DNA of 57,069 nucleotides from an uncultured Clostridia bacterium (GCA_944380875.1 CALWJA010000045.1:1-57069), one strand, 5' to 3'; counted from the stretch's first letter, positions 44,432 to 55,174 are shown. Program-made: numbers and translations. The notes: generated from the letters alone by a model not told the origin.

Positions 44432-45604
44432 TTAAAAAGCCGGAGAGACTTTGGTGTGAATAGTAACACGCTCCGGATCGTTGCGATGCATGGCTACACA
44501 TTCTACAAGACCAAACCCAAGATACAAGCATGCACTGCTGGAACCGCCCGCACTGAAGAAAGGCAGGGTAACACCCATAACGGGCAAATACAAAAGGCAC
44601 ATGCCGATATTTGATATGGTTTGGATACAAATGATAGCAAAAAATCCTAAACAAATGGAGGAACCCAGCAAATCTGTTGATTTATGGGCAATCCGAAGGA
44701 TGCGATACATAAGCAGTAAAAGAAGTAGTAAAATGAGAACACAGCCTACAAATCCCAAGCTTTCCCCTGCAACAGAGAAAATATAGTCGCTTTCCTGCAC
44801 AGGAACAGCGCCTTTCTGCACCCGTGGAGCATCCCCAAGTCCTCGGCCAAATAATTGCCCGCTGCCGATAGAAATACGGCCTTGGAGCTGCTGCAAGCCA
44901 TTTCCCATGGGATCGTCTTCCGGATGAAGGAATGTAGTAAGTCTTTGCTTTTGATAGTTTGCGATAATACCGGAGTTCCACGCATAAGGAACCGCTACAG
45001 CCAAAAGGGCAAAGATGGCCCCAAAATACCGAAATTGTATCCCGGCGCCAAAACTCATAACCAAAAACATAAAGAAAAATACCACGGCAGATCCCATATC
45101 CTTTTGGATAATGACCATCCAGCCTACGGGAATAACTGCATGAAATCCCAGCAGGATAACCTGCAGGGGATTTTTAAGCATATCTCTTTCTTTCAATACA
45201 GACAGATGTTTTCCGAAGGTTACAAGAAAAGCAATTTTTACCAGTTCGCTGGGTTGAAAAGTCAATCCACCGGGTATTTCAATCCAAGCCTTTGTATTCA
45301 TACCGCCGCTGCTTTCAACGGCAATTCCTTTTATCTGTGTATATACAAGCAATAATAAACAAAAGCCTGCTGCCAGCCACCATAATTTAGAAAGGTTGCG
45401 GTAATCAAAAAAGGTTATAAAAAGAGCTCCTGCATATCCGGCTACAATAGCCAGAAGATGAACGAGAAAATAACTTTTTCCTCCGTCTTTTGGAACAGTA
45501 CGAAGGAGCAGGAGGCTGTAAACCGAAATTGTTAGCATTATAAGCCACAGAAGTTTATCCGCACGCTTCACATAGCTTAGAATGGAACGTCCTATATTCT
45601 GCAT
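44432..45604 (-). CDS. SEDS family peptidoglycan polymerase (RodA/FtsW/SpoVE)
   Basis: The 390-residue integral membrane protein has about ten helices and SEDS motifs: AWIEIPGGLTFQPSELVKIAFLVTFGKHLS, QKDMGSAVVFF, GSGQLFGRGLGDAPRVQKGAVPVQESDYIFSVAGESLG and VTLPFFSAGGSS. It polymerises lipid II with a partner class B PBP. The IPGGLTFQPSELVK form is closer to RodA than to FtsW, but no mreBCD genes are adjacent, so the exact role (elongation, division or spore cortex) is open. GAGG precedes the ATG. Transcribed alone on the minus strand. Confidence 0.9.
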   Translation of the reverse strand: MQNIGRSILSYVKRADKLLWLIMLTISVYSLLLLRTVPKDGGKSYFLVHLLAIVAGYAGALFITFFDYRNLSKLWWLAAGFCLLLLVYTQIKGIAVESSGGMNTKAWIEIPGGLTFQPSELVKIAFLVTFGKHLSVLKERDMLKNPLQVILLGFHAVIPVGWMVIIQKDMGSAVVFFFMFLVMSFGAGIQFRYFGAIFALLAVAVPYAWNSGIIANYQKQRLTTFLHPEDDPMGNGLQQLQGRISIGSGQLFGRGLGDAPRVQKGAVPVQESDYIFSVAGESLGFVGCVLILLLLLLLMYRILRIAHKSTDLLGSSICLGFFAIICIQTISNIGMCLLYLPVMGVTLPFFSAGGSSSACLYLGFGLVECVAMHRNDPERVTIHTKVSPAF

Positions 45605-45644
45605 GTTTTCCTCACAATCCTATTTGATTTTTAATATCCAAGGC

Positions 45645-45715
45645 AACGGGAATATCCCGTTTGTTATGTTTTTAGCTGTTTTATTTATTATAATCTGTTA
45701 TGCATTAAACCGCAA
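45645..45715 (-). promoter_or_regulatory. SEDS gene promoter and leader palindrome
   Basis: On the minus strand TTGCGG (45715-45710)-N17-TATAAT (45692-45687) predicts a start near 45680. Within the leader a perfect inverted repeat AACGGGA-3 nt-TCCCGTT (45661-45645) could be an operator or an RNA hairpin. Confidence 0.6.
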
Positions 45716-45940
45716 GAAAACATTCTATGAATCTTCCTTGTTAAGTGTGGTCCATACAAAATATATTATTCGGTTCTCTAAATTGCAAGGTAATAGAAAA
45801 ACCAATTTTCCTTTGGCGGAAGATATGATATACTAAAAAACCAGAGATTTGATTTGCTCTGGATAGCAGTATGTTCTAGGTGAAAGAGAAAAACATGTTC
45901 CTATGTGTTGTATACCGCTTCTATTTGATAAAAGGGGAGA

Positions 45941-45984
45941 TTGTAAGAAAGTTGTAAGAAACAGGATGTGTTTTTGTAAGGAAA
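45941..45984 (+). repeat. 11-bp phased direct repeats upstream of the response regulator
   Basis: TTGTAAGAAAG (45941), TTGTAAGAAAC (45952) and TTGTAAGGAAA (45974) start at intervals of exactly 11 and 22 bp. A weak -10 TATGCT (45991-45996) would place the first two copies just upstream of the -35 position. Such phased direct repeats are the normal binding sites of OmpR/PhoB-family regulators. The rest of 45605-46024 is A+T-rich, with a CCAGAG/CTCTGG hairpin at 45841-45862 and the SEDS promoter. Confidence 0.7.
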
Positions 45985-46024
45985 AAGATCTATGCTACAA
46001 GCAGGGGAAGGGGATGGAGTTCAT

Positions 46025-46735
46025 ATGAGCCATTGTGTCTTGGTTGTGGATGACGATAGAGAAATTGTAAAGGCAATCTCTCTTCTTTTGGAAAGAGAAG
46101 GGTATACCGTTTTAAAGGCATATGATGGATTTGGCGCTCTAGAACAGGTGATGGACAGCCGCGTTCAACTTTTGATCGTAGATATTATGATGCCTAAGCT
46201 GGATGGTTTGTCCGCAGTTATGAAGATCCGGGAAAAGAAAAATTTGCCCATTATTGTGCTTTCCGCTAAAAGCGAAGATACAGACAAAATCTTAGGTCTC
46301 TCCATGGGAGCGGATGACTATATAACAAAACCATTTAATCCTATGGAACTGGTTGCCCGGGTTCGATCCCAATTAAGACGGTATACAAGTCTCGGAGATA
46401 TCCACACCCTGCAGGCAGGAACGCAGATTGTAAACGGCAGGCTTACATATCGCCCGGAGGATCATATCTTTTTAGCAGATGGGGAACCTATCCGTCTGAC
46501 TGCAACGGAAATGAAAATTATGGATCTTTTTATGCGCAATATCGGCCGTATTTTTCCTGCTGAAGAGATTTTTTCCAGGGTTTGGGGGGAAGATGCCTAT
46601 TCAGCTGAGAATACGGTGATGGTCCATATTCGGCGTATCCGCGAAAAAATAGAACTCAATCCCAAAGAACCGGAATACATAAAGGTGGTGTGGGGAATTG
46701 GCTATAAAATGGAAAAAATTCCATCCGGGAGCTAG
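46025..46735 (+). CDS. OmpR/PhoB-family response regulator
   Basis: From the ATG at 46025 the product is 236 residues: a receiver domain with DDD acidic pocket at 9-11, phosphoacceptor D53 in LLIVDIMMPK, the switch Ser in VLSAKSED and K in YITKPFNP, then a winged helix (RLTATEMKIMDLFMRN, ENTVMVHIRRIREKIE, VWGIGYKM). An upstream in-frame ATG at 45992 is possible, but GGATGGAG is best spaced for 46025. It overlaps the kinase gene by 38 nt. The phased repeats upstream suggest autoregulation. Confidence 0.94.
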   Translation: MSHCVLVVDDDREIVKAISLLLEREGYTVLKAYDGFGALEQVMDSRVQLLIVDIMMPKLDGLSAVMKIREKKNLPIIVLSAKSEDTDKILGLSMGADDYITKPFNPMELVARVRSQLRRYTSLGDIHTLQAGTQIVNGRLTYRPEDHIFLADGEPIRLTATEMKIMDLFMRNIGRIFPAEEIFSRVWGEDAYSAENTVMVHIRRIREKIELNPKEPEYIKVVWGIGYKMEKIPSGS

Positions 46736-48806
46736 TTTTCTTTGCTTTTTGCTTGCCATTCATTTTGGAATTGCAGCCATTGCGGCGGGAATTACTAGCT
46801 GCTTGTATGTGGGATACAATGGCAGCAGCGGAAAGCTTTTTACTGAAGGGCCGGCAGGCAGCTGGCAAATGACCAATATGTTCCATTCAAATCTTTCATG
46901 GATTTTGAATAGTGTATTGGAAGAGCAGGTCGTGGATGAATTCAAAGAATACAGGGGCTTTACAGCATCGGAAACCGGATATAATATGCAAATTTCCGTA
47001 AAAAACGGCGACGAACAAGTTATCAATACCTTTCAAGGCCCAGTTCCAAAGTCTCCGGAAGAGGTGGAGTCTGAATTCTCGTATTTTCTTACGTTTGATG
47101 GGCATAAGGTCAGGGCATATTTTGAAGGAAAAGAACAGGATATATATGGGGATAATATGTATTTTCCCTATAATGGCTGGAATGTTCCCGGCTTTGCTTC
47201 CCCAAGTACATATCTGGAATATGAACCGGAGTATCACGATAAGCTGAAAGAAATAAACGTGGTAATCGCAATAAGAGATATCCCGGTTTCCTATCAGATT
47301 GGCTATGGGTATTTGGAACAGAGTGTATACAGCAGCTATCATACTTTTATGGTTTGCAAAACGGTTTTCTGGTGCAGTATTGCCGGATTGTTTTTGGCGT
47401 TGATCCTTTTTGTGCTGTATATCCTGCGGAGAAAGGACAAAGCCCTTGTGGACAGGAAAATTTCCCTGTTTTTGGGGCGTGTGCCGCTATTAATAAAAGC
47501 ATGCATTTTTGTTTTCGTGCTGTTTTTACTTTTTAGCCTTAGTGCGTGGCCGGTCGTTGCCTATTTTTTGGTTTGGTATTTTTATCTGCTTTTCTGCGAT
47601 CTCCGATATAATAAAAAACAATTTTTCCGCAATACTTGTCTGCACAGAATAGCGAATAGAATGCGCCGCTTCCAAGATCGTCTTCCAGTTCAAAAAAGAA
47701 TTATTACCAACAGTTGGCTTGCTTTGGCCAGTATTATACTTTCCAGCATTTTCTTTCTGTTCCTATTCATAAGTTTAGGTTTTCAAAGATATTACGGTAT
47801 CCAAGTAATATGTATCTTTCTTTGGCTCCTTTTTGAGGTCGCCGTTTTATTCTTTTTCGAAAAAAGAAAGATTCGGCTGACGAATGATCTTGGTGTTCTG
47901 CTGCAAGCAGTTACCGATGTATGTGAAGGAAAATACGAAGATGTACCCCAGGAAATCCCCAAGGGATATCAGTTTGAAAAGGCCCTGCGGGAACTGCAGA
48001 GTATCCAAAAGGGTATGCAAAAAGCTCTGCGTGAAGAGATTGAGGCTGTAGAAGCAAAGGTTAAAAATGAACGAATGAAAATGGATCTTATAACCAATGT
48101 TTCTCACGATATCCGTACACCGCTCACATCTATCATCGGATATGTAGAACTTTTAAAAGAAGAAGATTTGCCGGAGCATGTTAAAGAATATATCCACGTT
48201 TTGGATGAAAAATCCCAAAGGCTGCGCACAATGGTGCAGGATGTATTTGATATGAGTAAGGCAACATCCGGTAATATGAAATTGAACATGGAAACATTGG
48301 ATTTCGCAAGGCTTCTGCGGCAGACGTTGGCCGAAATGGGTGATCGCATCGATGAATCCGGGTTTGATATCCGAATTTCTGTTCCCGATGCTCCTGTCTG
48401 GATTCAAAGCGATGGGGCGCGTTTATACCGGGTATTACAAAATCTCCTGCAAAACGCTCTTCAGTATTCTCTGGAAGGATCAAAAATACGTGTATGTATG
48501 AAAGAGGATGCTGATACGGCTGTGCTAAAAATTCGCAATATTTCCCGGGAAGATCTTCCCGAGGGCGCGGATTTTACGGAACGGTTTTTCCGCGGAGACA
48601 TGACCCGGAATACGGAGGGCAGTGGTTTGGGGCTTTCTATTGCGAAAAGCTTTACAGAGGCTTGCGGAGGTTCCTTTGCCGTAGAAACTCAGGAGGATAT
48701 TTTTATCTGTTCCGTTTGTTTTCATCTGGTTTCTCCGCCGGAATCCGCTTCCCCTGATATTTCGGAAGAGATTTTATCCGAAACGCCTGAAATGAGCAAG
48801 GATTAA
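46698..48806 (+). CDS. Membrane sensor histidine kinase with large extracytoplasmic domain
   Basis: The 702-residue kinase starts at TTG 46698 with GTGGGGA upstream. One N-terminal membrane helix (about 13-38) precedes an extracytoplasmic domain of about 175 residues. More membrane helices lie near 222-242, 265-300, 340-362 and 368-388, then a HAMP-like or coiled region (about 395-460). The HisKA box is NVSHDIRTPLTSIIGY with H470. The ATPase domain has N-box LLQNALQYS, and GSGLGLSIAKSF. VanS-like in the catalytic part. The sensory input is unknown; neighbours give no clear target. Confidence 0.93.
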   Translation: MAIKWKKFHPGASFLCFLLAIHFGIAAIAAGITSCLYVGYNGSSGKLFTEGPAGSWQMTNMFHSNLSWILNSVLEEQVVDEFKEYRGFTASETGYNMQISVKNGDEQVINTFQGPVPKSPEEVESEFSYFLTFDGHKVRAYFEGKEQDIYGDNMYFPYNGWNVPGFASPSTYLEYEPEYHDKLKEINVVIAIRDIPVSYQIGYGYLEQSVYSSYHTFMVCKTVFWCSIAGLFLALILFVLYILRRKDKALVDRKISLFLGRVPLLIKACIFVFVLFLLFSLSAWPVVAYFLVWYFYLLFCDLRYNKKQFFRNTCLHRIANRMRRFQDRLPVQKRIITNSWLALASIILSSIFFLFLFISLGFQRYYGIQVICIFLWLLFEVAVLFFFEKRKIRLTNDLGVLLQAVTDVCEGKYEDVPQEIPKGYQFEKALRELQSIQKGMQKALREEIEAVEAKVKNERMKMDLITNVSHDIRTPLTSIIGYVELLKEEDLPEHVKEYIHVLDEKSQRLRTMVQDVFDMSKATSGNMKLNMETLDFARLLRQTLAEMGDRIDESGFDIRISVPDAPVWIQSDGARLYRVLQNLLQNALQYSLEGSKIRVCMKEDADTAVLKIRNISREDLPEGADFTERFFRGDMTRNTEGSGLGLSIAKSFTEACGGSFAVETQEDIFICSVCFHLVSPPESASPDISEEILSETPEMSKD

Positions 48807-48822
48807 TATACATTTATTTTGC

Positions 48823-48860
48823 GAAAAGCCCCTGCTTTCGAAAGATGCAGGGGCTTTTTC
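48823..48860 (+). terminator. Terminator of the two-component operon
   Basis: GAAAAGCCCCTGC pairs with GCAGGGGCTTTTTC around an 11-nt loop, with a T tract. Confidence 0.9.
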
Positions 48861-48901
48861 TAGGAATACGTGGAATCATCCTTTTTTCTTTTCATATCTT
48901 G

Positions 48902-48910
48902 TGCTATAAT
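48902..48910 (+). promoter_or_regulatory. Extended -10 promoter of fhs
   Basis: TGCTATAAT is an extended -10 with no clear -35. It predicts a leader of about 150 nt before fhs. The leader has poly-A/poly-T stretches near 48950-48985; I could not match it to a tetrahydrofolate or ZTP riboswitch. Confidence 0.55.
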
Positions 48911-49065
48911 GACTATCAGATAATGGATACGGTGGGGTCGGGAGAAAGAAAATTTTTTGTAAAAAAGGTTTTTGTATATCTTTTTCCTTAAGAAAGAGGA
49001 GGGGATTACAGATTGTTTTCTGTTTTGCCCGGCCGACAAAATATTTTCGACACAGGAGGAAATAT

Positions 49066-50745
49066 ATGCTGACGGATATTGAAATTGCACAGCAGGCCAA
49101 AATGGAGCCTATTGCAAAAATCGCATCCGAACTGGGTGTGCAGGAGGATGAGCTGGAACTTTACGGGCGGTATAAGGCAAAATTAAATCAGAAGCTTTTC
49201 GACAGGATGGAAAAAGCTCCAGATGGAAAGCTTATTCTTGTTACAGCTATCAACCCCACTCCTGCAGGAGAGGGAAAAACCACTACCACTGCCGGTTTAG
49301 GGCAGGCTATGGCTAGAATCGGGAAAAAGGCAGTGCTTGCTTTGCGGGAACCTTCTCTCGGTCCGGTATTTGGTGTCAAAGGCGGGGCGGCCGGAGGCGG
49401 TTATGCGCAGGTTGTTCCCATGGAGGATATCAATCTCCATTTTACCGGAGATATGCATGCTATCACTGCGGCCAATAATCTTCTTTGCGCTATGCTGGAC
49501 AACCACATGCAGCAGGGAAATGCATTAGGCATAGATCAGCGTAAAATTCTGATTAAACGCTGCCTGGATATGAACGATCGGGCACTCAGAAATATAATTG
49601 TAGGGCTGGGTGGAAAAATAAATGGGGTTCCCAGAGAAGATGGTTTTGTAATTACGGTGGCTACAGAAGTAATGGCCATTCTCTGCCTGGCTGAAAACCT
49701 GCAGGATCTTAAAAAACGCTTGGGCAATATTCTGGTAGCCTATACCTATACAGGAGAGCCTGTTTTTGCGCGGGATCTTCACGCAGAGGGAGCCATGACG
49801 GCGCTTTTGAAAGATGCTATAATGCCTAATTTGGTGCAGACACTGGAAAATACGCCTGTTATCATGCACGGTGGGCCGTTTGCAAACATTGCCCATGGAT
49901 GCAACTCTGTCAGAGCTACAAAGCTGGCTTTGAAGTTAGGAGACTACTGCATTACGGAAGCCGGTTTCGGTTCTGACCTTGGTGCGGAAAAATTTTTGGA
50001 TATCAAATGCCGGCTGGCAGGTCTGAAGCCCGATTGTATCGTAGTGGTTGCAACTGTGCGCGCGCTGAAATATAACGGGGGTATTCCTAAGGCAGAGCTT
50101 GCGGAAGAAAATGTGGACGCTCTCAAAAAGGGTATTGTCAATCTGAAGGCACATGTAGAAAATATGCGTGGATACGGCGTGCCTGTAGTTGTGGCGATTA
50201 ACCGTTTTCATACAGATACAGAGGCAGAATTGAAAGTGATCGATGATTGCTGTCGTGAGCTTGGGGTGTCGTATGCCCTTTCGGAAGTTTTTGCAAAAGG
50301 CGGTGAAGGCGGCGTAGATCTGGCCAAAACGATTGTAGAGGTTATCGATAAAAATGCCGGAAAAGAATCGAAATTTGCTCCCATTTATGCAGATACCCTT
50401 ACCATAGAGGAAAAGATTCAAACGATAGCTCAAAAAATCTATGGAGCCGACGGCGTTCAGTATACAGCTGCGGCTAAAAAGGCTTTGAAGGATATCCGTG
50501 CTCTGGGCGGGGATTCCATGCCGGTCTGCATTGCGAAAACCCAGTATTCTCTTTCCGACAACGCTTCCCTTTTAGGCCGCCCGAAAGGGTTTACGATTAC
50601 AATTCGCGATCTCCGGCTGAGCAACGGGGCGGGATTTGTAGTAGCATACGCAGGGGACATAATGACCATGCCGGGCCTGCCCAAATCTCCCGCAGCACTG
50701 CGGATTGATGTGGACGAAAAAGGTGTTATATCCGGATTGTTCTGA
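49066..50745 (+). CDS. fhs: Formate-tetrahydrofolate ligase
   Basis: The 559-residue enzyme makes 10-formyl-THF from formate, THF and ATP, feeding purine synthesis or acetogenesis-type C1 flow. The ATP loop is [14 protein letters not shown]; other signatures are [36 protein letters not shown] and [15 protein letters not shown], and the monovalent-cation and substrate loop near [15 protein letters not shown]. Full length. GGAGGA precedes the ATG. Monocistronic or weakly linked to tsaE. Confidence 0.98.
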   Translation: MLTDIEIAQQAKMEPIAKIASELGVQEDELELYGRYKAKLNQKLFDRMEKAPDGKLILVTAINPTPAGEGKTTTTAGLGQAMARIGKKAVLALREPSLGPVFGVKGGAAGGGYAQVVPMEDINLHFTGDMHAITAANNLLCAMLDNHMQQGNALGIDQRKILIKRCLDMNDRALRNIIVGLGGKINGVPREDGFVITVATEVMAILCLAENLQDLKKRLGNILVAYTYTGEPVFARDLHAEGAMTALLKDAIMPNLVQTLENTPVIMHGGPFANIAHGCNSVRATKLALKLGDYCITEAGFGSDLGAEKFLDIKCRLAGLKPDCIVVVATVRALKYNGGIPKAELAEENVDALKKGIVNLKAHVENMRGYGVPVVVAINRFHTDTEAELKVIDDCCRELGVSYALSEVFAKGGEGGVDLAKTIVEVIDKNAGKESKFAPIYADTLTIEEKIQTIAQKIYGADGVQYTAAAKKALKDIRALGGDSMPVCIAKTQYSLSDNASLLGRPKGFTITIRDLRLSNGAGFVVAYAGDIMTMPGLPKSPAALRIDVDEKGVISGLF

Positions 50746-50806
50746 TGAAAATGTGCTTGGCAAAGGGCCTTGCATGAATTGTGAAAAGAAGGGGGGCCTT
50801 TCGCTT

Positions 50807-51229
50807 ATGCAGGTAATTACAAGAAGCCCGGAAGAAACGGAAAAGCTCGGAGAAAAACTGGCGGCTTCCCTGCGAGGGGGAGAAGTTCTGGCGCTTTTTG
50901 GACCAATGGGCATGGGAAAAACCGCTTTCACTCGGGGAATAGCAAAAGGAATGGGGGTTCAGGAAGGCGTTTCCAGCCCTACATTTGCCCTAGTGCATGA
51001 ATACGCGGGGAGAATCCCCGTATATCATTTCGATATGTTTCGTGTCACTTCCTGGGATGACCTCTACTCTACGGGGTTTTTTGATTATCTCGAGTCGGGA
51101 GGGGTTCTTGTAATTGAGTGGAGCGAAAACATCGAAGGCGCCCTACCGGAATCCGCTATACGGATTGAGATTTCTCCGGGTAAAGAGGAAAACGAGCGAA
51201 TTTTTGAAATAGAGGGAATCGGCATATGA
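50807..51229 (+). CDS. tsaE: tRNA t6A synthesis ATPase TsaE
   Basis: The 140-residue P-loop protein has Walker A GPMGMGKT (32-39), VSSPTFALVHEY and FDMFRVTSWDDL, and IEWSENIEGALPE. It supports TsaB-TsaD in making N6-threonylcarbamoyladenosine at A37 of tRNA. I use the ATG at 50807 (GGGGGG upstream), because MQVITRSPEETEKLGEKLA matches the family N-terminus. Upstream ATGs at 50774 and 50705 lie in or next to the fhs end. It overlaps tsaB by 4 nt. Confidence 0.93.
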   Translation: MQVITRSPEETEKLGEKLAASLRGGEVLALFGPMGMGKTAFTRGIAKGMGVQEGVSSPTFALVHEYAGRIPVYHFDMFRVTSWDDLYSTGFFDYLESGGVLVIEWSENIEGALPESAIRIEISPGKEENERIFEIEGIGI

Positions 51230-51930
51230 GACTATTATCGGTGGATTCTACAGCTACTGCCTGTTCTGTGGCTCTCACGGAGAATGGAAAAGTACTGGGA
51301 GAGTTTTACTGCAATACAAAACTGACCCACAGCCAGACATTGATGGTGATGATACAGCAAATGATGAACTGTACCGGTTTTACACTGGAGCAGGTAGACG
51401 GTTTCGCTGTCTCAGCAGGTCCGGGGTCTTTTACGGGCGTACGGATCGGAGTCTCCGCAGTGAAGGGGATGGCTATGGCTTTGGATAAACCTTGTGTAGG
51501 CGTATCCACCCTGGAGGCTATGGCGCAGAATTTGAAGTATCTCAATGGAGTGGTTTGTGCACTGATGGATGCCCGTTGCGGGCAGGTTTATACAGCCCTT
51601 TTCCGGGTCGAGAATGGCTGTATTGCAAGGTTGACAGAGGATAGTGCAATTCCGGCTGTTGAGGCTGCAGAAAAGTGTGCCGGTTTGAAAGAAACCATAT
51701 ATCTGGCAGGGGACGGAGCTGAACTTTGTTCCGAAAAAGAAGAATTCAAAGTTTTTTCTCCTGTGCTGCTGCCGGAGCCGCTTCGTTTTCAGAGGGCCAG
51801 CGGTGTAGCAAAAGCGGCAGAGGAACGGTTCCAGCGGGGAGAAGTATTGGATGCGGCAAAGGTTATGCCTGTCTATTTGCGTCCTCCCCAAGCAGAACGG
51901 GAACTGAAAAAAAGACTTCATAAGGCTTGA
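51226..51930 (+). CDS. tsaB: tRNA t6A synthesis protein TsaB
   Basis: The 234-residue ASKHA-fold protein begins MRLLSVDSTATACSVAL and has the conserved SAGPGSFTGVRIGVSAVKGMAMALDKP. It lacks the metal-binding His pair of TsaD and acts as its dimer partner. It is coupled to tsaE by a 4-nt overlap. No rimI or canonical tsaD follows, which differs from many Firmicutes. Confidence 0.95.
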   Translation: MRLLSVDSTATACSVALTENGKVLGEFYCNTKLTHSQTLMVMIQQMMNCTGFTLEQVDGFAVSAGPGSFTGVRIGVSAVKGMAMALDKPCVGVSTLEAMAQNLKYLNGVVCALMDARCGQVYTALFRVENGCIARLTEDSAIPAVEAAEKCAGLKETIYLAGDGAELCSEKEEFKVFSPVLLPEPLRFQRASGVAKAAEERFQRGEVLDAAKVMPVYLRPPQAERELKKRLHKA

Positions 51931-51996
51931 ATGCGGGTTTGCTGAAAAGGCAGGCTCAGATTGCATAATTTATTTTAGAGAAAAAGAGGGATACAC

Positions 51997-52440
51997 ATGA
52001 TTGCCATTGGTTGTGATCACGGCGGATTGAATTTGAAAAACGCCATTGTTAAGTATTTTGATGAAAACGGGATTGAGTATAAGGACTATGGGACAAATAC
52101 AACGGATTCCGTGGATTATGCTCCTATTGGCGCCAAAGTTGCACACAGCGTAGCTTCCGGAGAAAACCAGTGTGGTATTCTTTGCTGCGGAACGGGAATC
52201 GGTATTAGCCTGGCAGCTAACAAGGTAAAAGGGATTCGTGCTGCCGTATGTACGGATGCATATTGCGCTGAAATGACTCGCAGGCACAACAATGCCAATA
52301 TTCTTTGCATGGGCGGAAGAGTTATCACTCCCGAAACAGCGGTGGAGCTGACGAAAATTTTCCTTAATACTCCTTTTGAAGGGGGCCGTCATCAAAGACG
52401 TATTGACCAAATTGCAGATATTGAAAACGGTAAGCTGTAA
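51997..52440 (+). CDS. rpiB: Ribose-5-phosphate isomerase B
   Basis: The 147-residue enzyme interconverts ribose-5-phosphate and ribulose-5-phosphate. Typical motifs are IAIGCDHGGLNLK, the catalytic cysteine in CCGTGIGISLAANK (C64), and RRHNNANILCMGGRVI. It lies before upp, a frequent Clostridia order supplying pentose phosphate and PRPP-linked metabolism. Confidence 0.96.
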   Translation: MIAIGCDHGGLNLKNAIVKYFDENGIEYKDYGTNTTDSVDYAPIGAKVAHSVASGENQCGILCCGTGIGISLAANKVKGIRAAVCTDAYCAEMTRRHNNANILCMGGRVITPETAVELTKIFLNTPFEGGRHQRRIDQIADIENGKL

Positions 52441-52488
52441 ATTTTTAGATTCAGCAAAAACAAGGATAGAAAATGTGGAGGAATGGAA

Positions 52489-53121
52489 ATGGAAAATAAG
52501 GTCTTTGTAATGGATCATCCCTTAATTCAGCACAAGCTTACATTTCTCAGAGATAAAAATACAGGTTCCAAGGAGTTTCGGGCTTTGGTAAGCGAAATAG
52601 CCATGCTTATGTGCTACGAAGCTACCCGCGATCTTCCTTTGCAGGATGTGGAGATAGAGACCCCCATGGGCAAGGCCACCACAAAGGTAATAGCCGGAAG
52701 GAAATTGGCGTTTGTGCCGATACTCCGTGCGGGTTTGGGCATGGTGGATGGCGTTCTGGCATTGGTTCCCGCCGCCAAGGTGGGGCATATAGGGCTTTAT
52801 CGGGATCACCAGACTTTAATGCCTGTGGAATATTATAATAAGCTGCCTCAGGATATTTCCGAGCGCGATGTGATTGTTTTGGATCCCATGCTCGCAACTG
52901 GCGGTTCGGCAATCGATGCAATTTCTATTATTAAAAGGAGCAATCCCAAGAGCATTAAATTCATGTGCATTATTGCAGCTCCGGAAGGCATAGAAGCTTT
53001 GACAAAAGCACACCCGGATGTGCAGGTCTATTGCGCTGCAGTGGATCAAAAGCTGAATGAGATTGGTTATATTGTGCCCGGTTTGGGAGATGCAGGCGAC
53101 CGCATTTTCGGAACATTGTAA
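52489..53121 (+). CDS. upp: Uracil phosphoribosyltransferase
   Basis: The 210-residue salvage enzyme makes UMP from uracil and PRPP. It has [27 protein letters not shown], the PRPP motif [17 protein letters not shown] and the uracil-binding C-terminus [18 protein letters not shown] choose the second ATG, with GGAGG seven bases upstream; the first ATG is too close to it. Confidence 0.97.
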   Translation: MENKVFVMDHPLIQHKLTFLRDKNTGSKEFRALVSEIAMLMCYEATRDLPLQDVEIETPMGKATTKVIAGRKLAFVPILRAGLGMVDGVLALVPAAKVGHIGLYRDHQTLMPVEYYNKLPQDISERDVIVLDPMLATGGSAIDAISIIKRSNPKSIKFMCIIAAPEGIEALTKAHPDVQVYCAAVDQKLNEIGYIVPGLGDAGDRIFGTL

Positions 53122-53135
53122 TTGCTTTTAAACAG

Positions 53136-53175
53136 AAAAGGCAGCTCTTCGATTTTATTCGGAGAGCTGCCTTTT
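53136..53175. terminator. Terminator between upp and the VOC gene
   Basis: AAAAGGCAGCTCT pairs with AGAGCTGCCTTTT, followed by Ts; the leading A run makes it usable from both sides. Confidence 0.92.
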
Positions 53176-53214
53176 TGTATGGCTGCAAGTAACAGATCAA
53201 GAATCAAAGTGGGG

Positions 53215-53595
53215 TTATTCATGTAGTTCCAGAGGGAGACCGTCGGGATCAAAGAAGAAAGTGTATTTTCCTCCTGTGAAAGGATCTACCTTTACAGGCT
53301 CTGTTTTAATACCTTTTTGCTCCAACTCCAGGATATCCTCTTCTATAGAAACCGTCTTAAAGGAAAGATGCCGCAAACCACAGGCTTCCGGATATGTAAG
53401 CCGCTTCGGACTCTGGGGAAAACAAAAGATTTCCAGTTCTCCTTCCCCGAATTGCAGATCCAGTTTCCAGCTTTTGGTATCCGGCCGGTAATTTTCCCGC
53501 AGAATAGGAAACCCAAGAAGCTCCGTATAGAAATGTTTGGAACGTTCATATTGGGAAACAATGATTGCTACATGATGAAATGTTTGCAGATTCAT
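53215..53595 (-). CDS. VOC family protein (glyoxalase I-like)
   Basis: The 126-residue product has two beta-alpha-beta-beta-beta repeats with metal-ligand candidates in FHHVAIIV (His), GELEIFCF (Glu), LRHLSFK (His) and LPLELHE (Glu), the pattern of metal-dependent vicinal oxygen chelate enzymes. It is close to the YaeR/SMU1112-type subgroup of unknown reaction. GGAGGTCA lies upstream of the ATG. Single minus-strand gene. Confidence 0.88.
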   Translation of the reverse strand: MNLQTFHHVAIIVSQYERSKHFYTELLGFPILRENYRPDTKSWKLDLQFGEGELEIFCFPQSPKRLTYPEACGLRHLSFKTVSIEEDILELEQKGIKTEPVKVDPFTGGKYTFFFDPDGLPLELHE

Positions 53596-53715
53596 AGTGA
53601 CCTCCCTATGTAAAGGTTATGTGCATTACATGATGATTGAAAAGAATATAAATACATTCTTACATATATAAAAAATTTTTGCAAGGGTTCTTATTTGTGT
53701 GGTATTAAAAAATGA

Positions 53716-53746
53716 CGGCCGGCTGTCTCTCTGGACAGTCCGGCCG
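53716..53746 (-). terminator. Terminator of eno
   Basis: On the minus strand CGGCCGGA and CTGTC pair with their complements around a short loop, followed by TCATTTTTTAA. Confidence 0.85.
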
Positions 53747-53759
53747 CTATTTTAACATA

Positions 53760-55160
<1,401 letters not shown>

Positions 55161-55174
55161 TTAGAAAAAGTTGT

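Noticed and set aside
45582-45836. Plus-strand frame with one hydrophobic segment overlapping the SEDS gene start
   Set aside because: It covers the SEDS promoter and leader palindrome, lacks a ribosome site and has no recognisable homology.
48911-49065. Tetrahydrofolate or ZTP riboswitch before fhs
   Set aside because: The conserved core sequences of both classes that I know are not present; GCCCGGCCG near 49027 is not the ZTP core.
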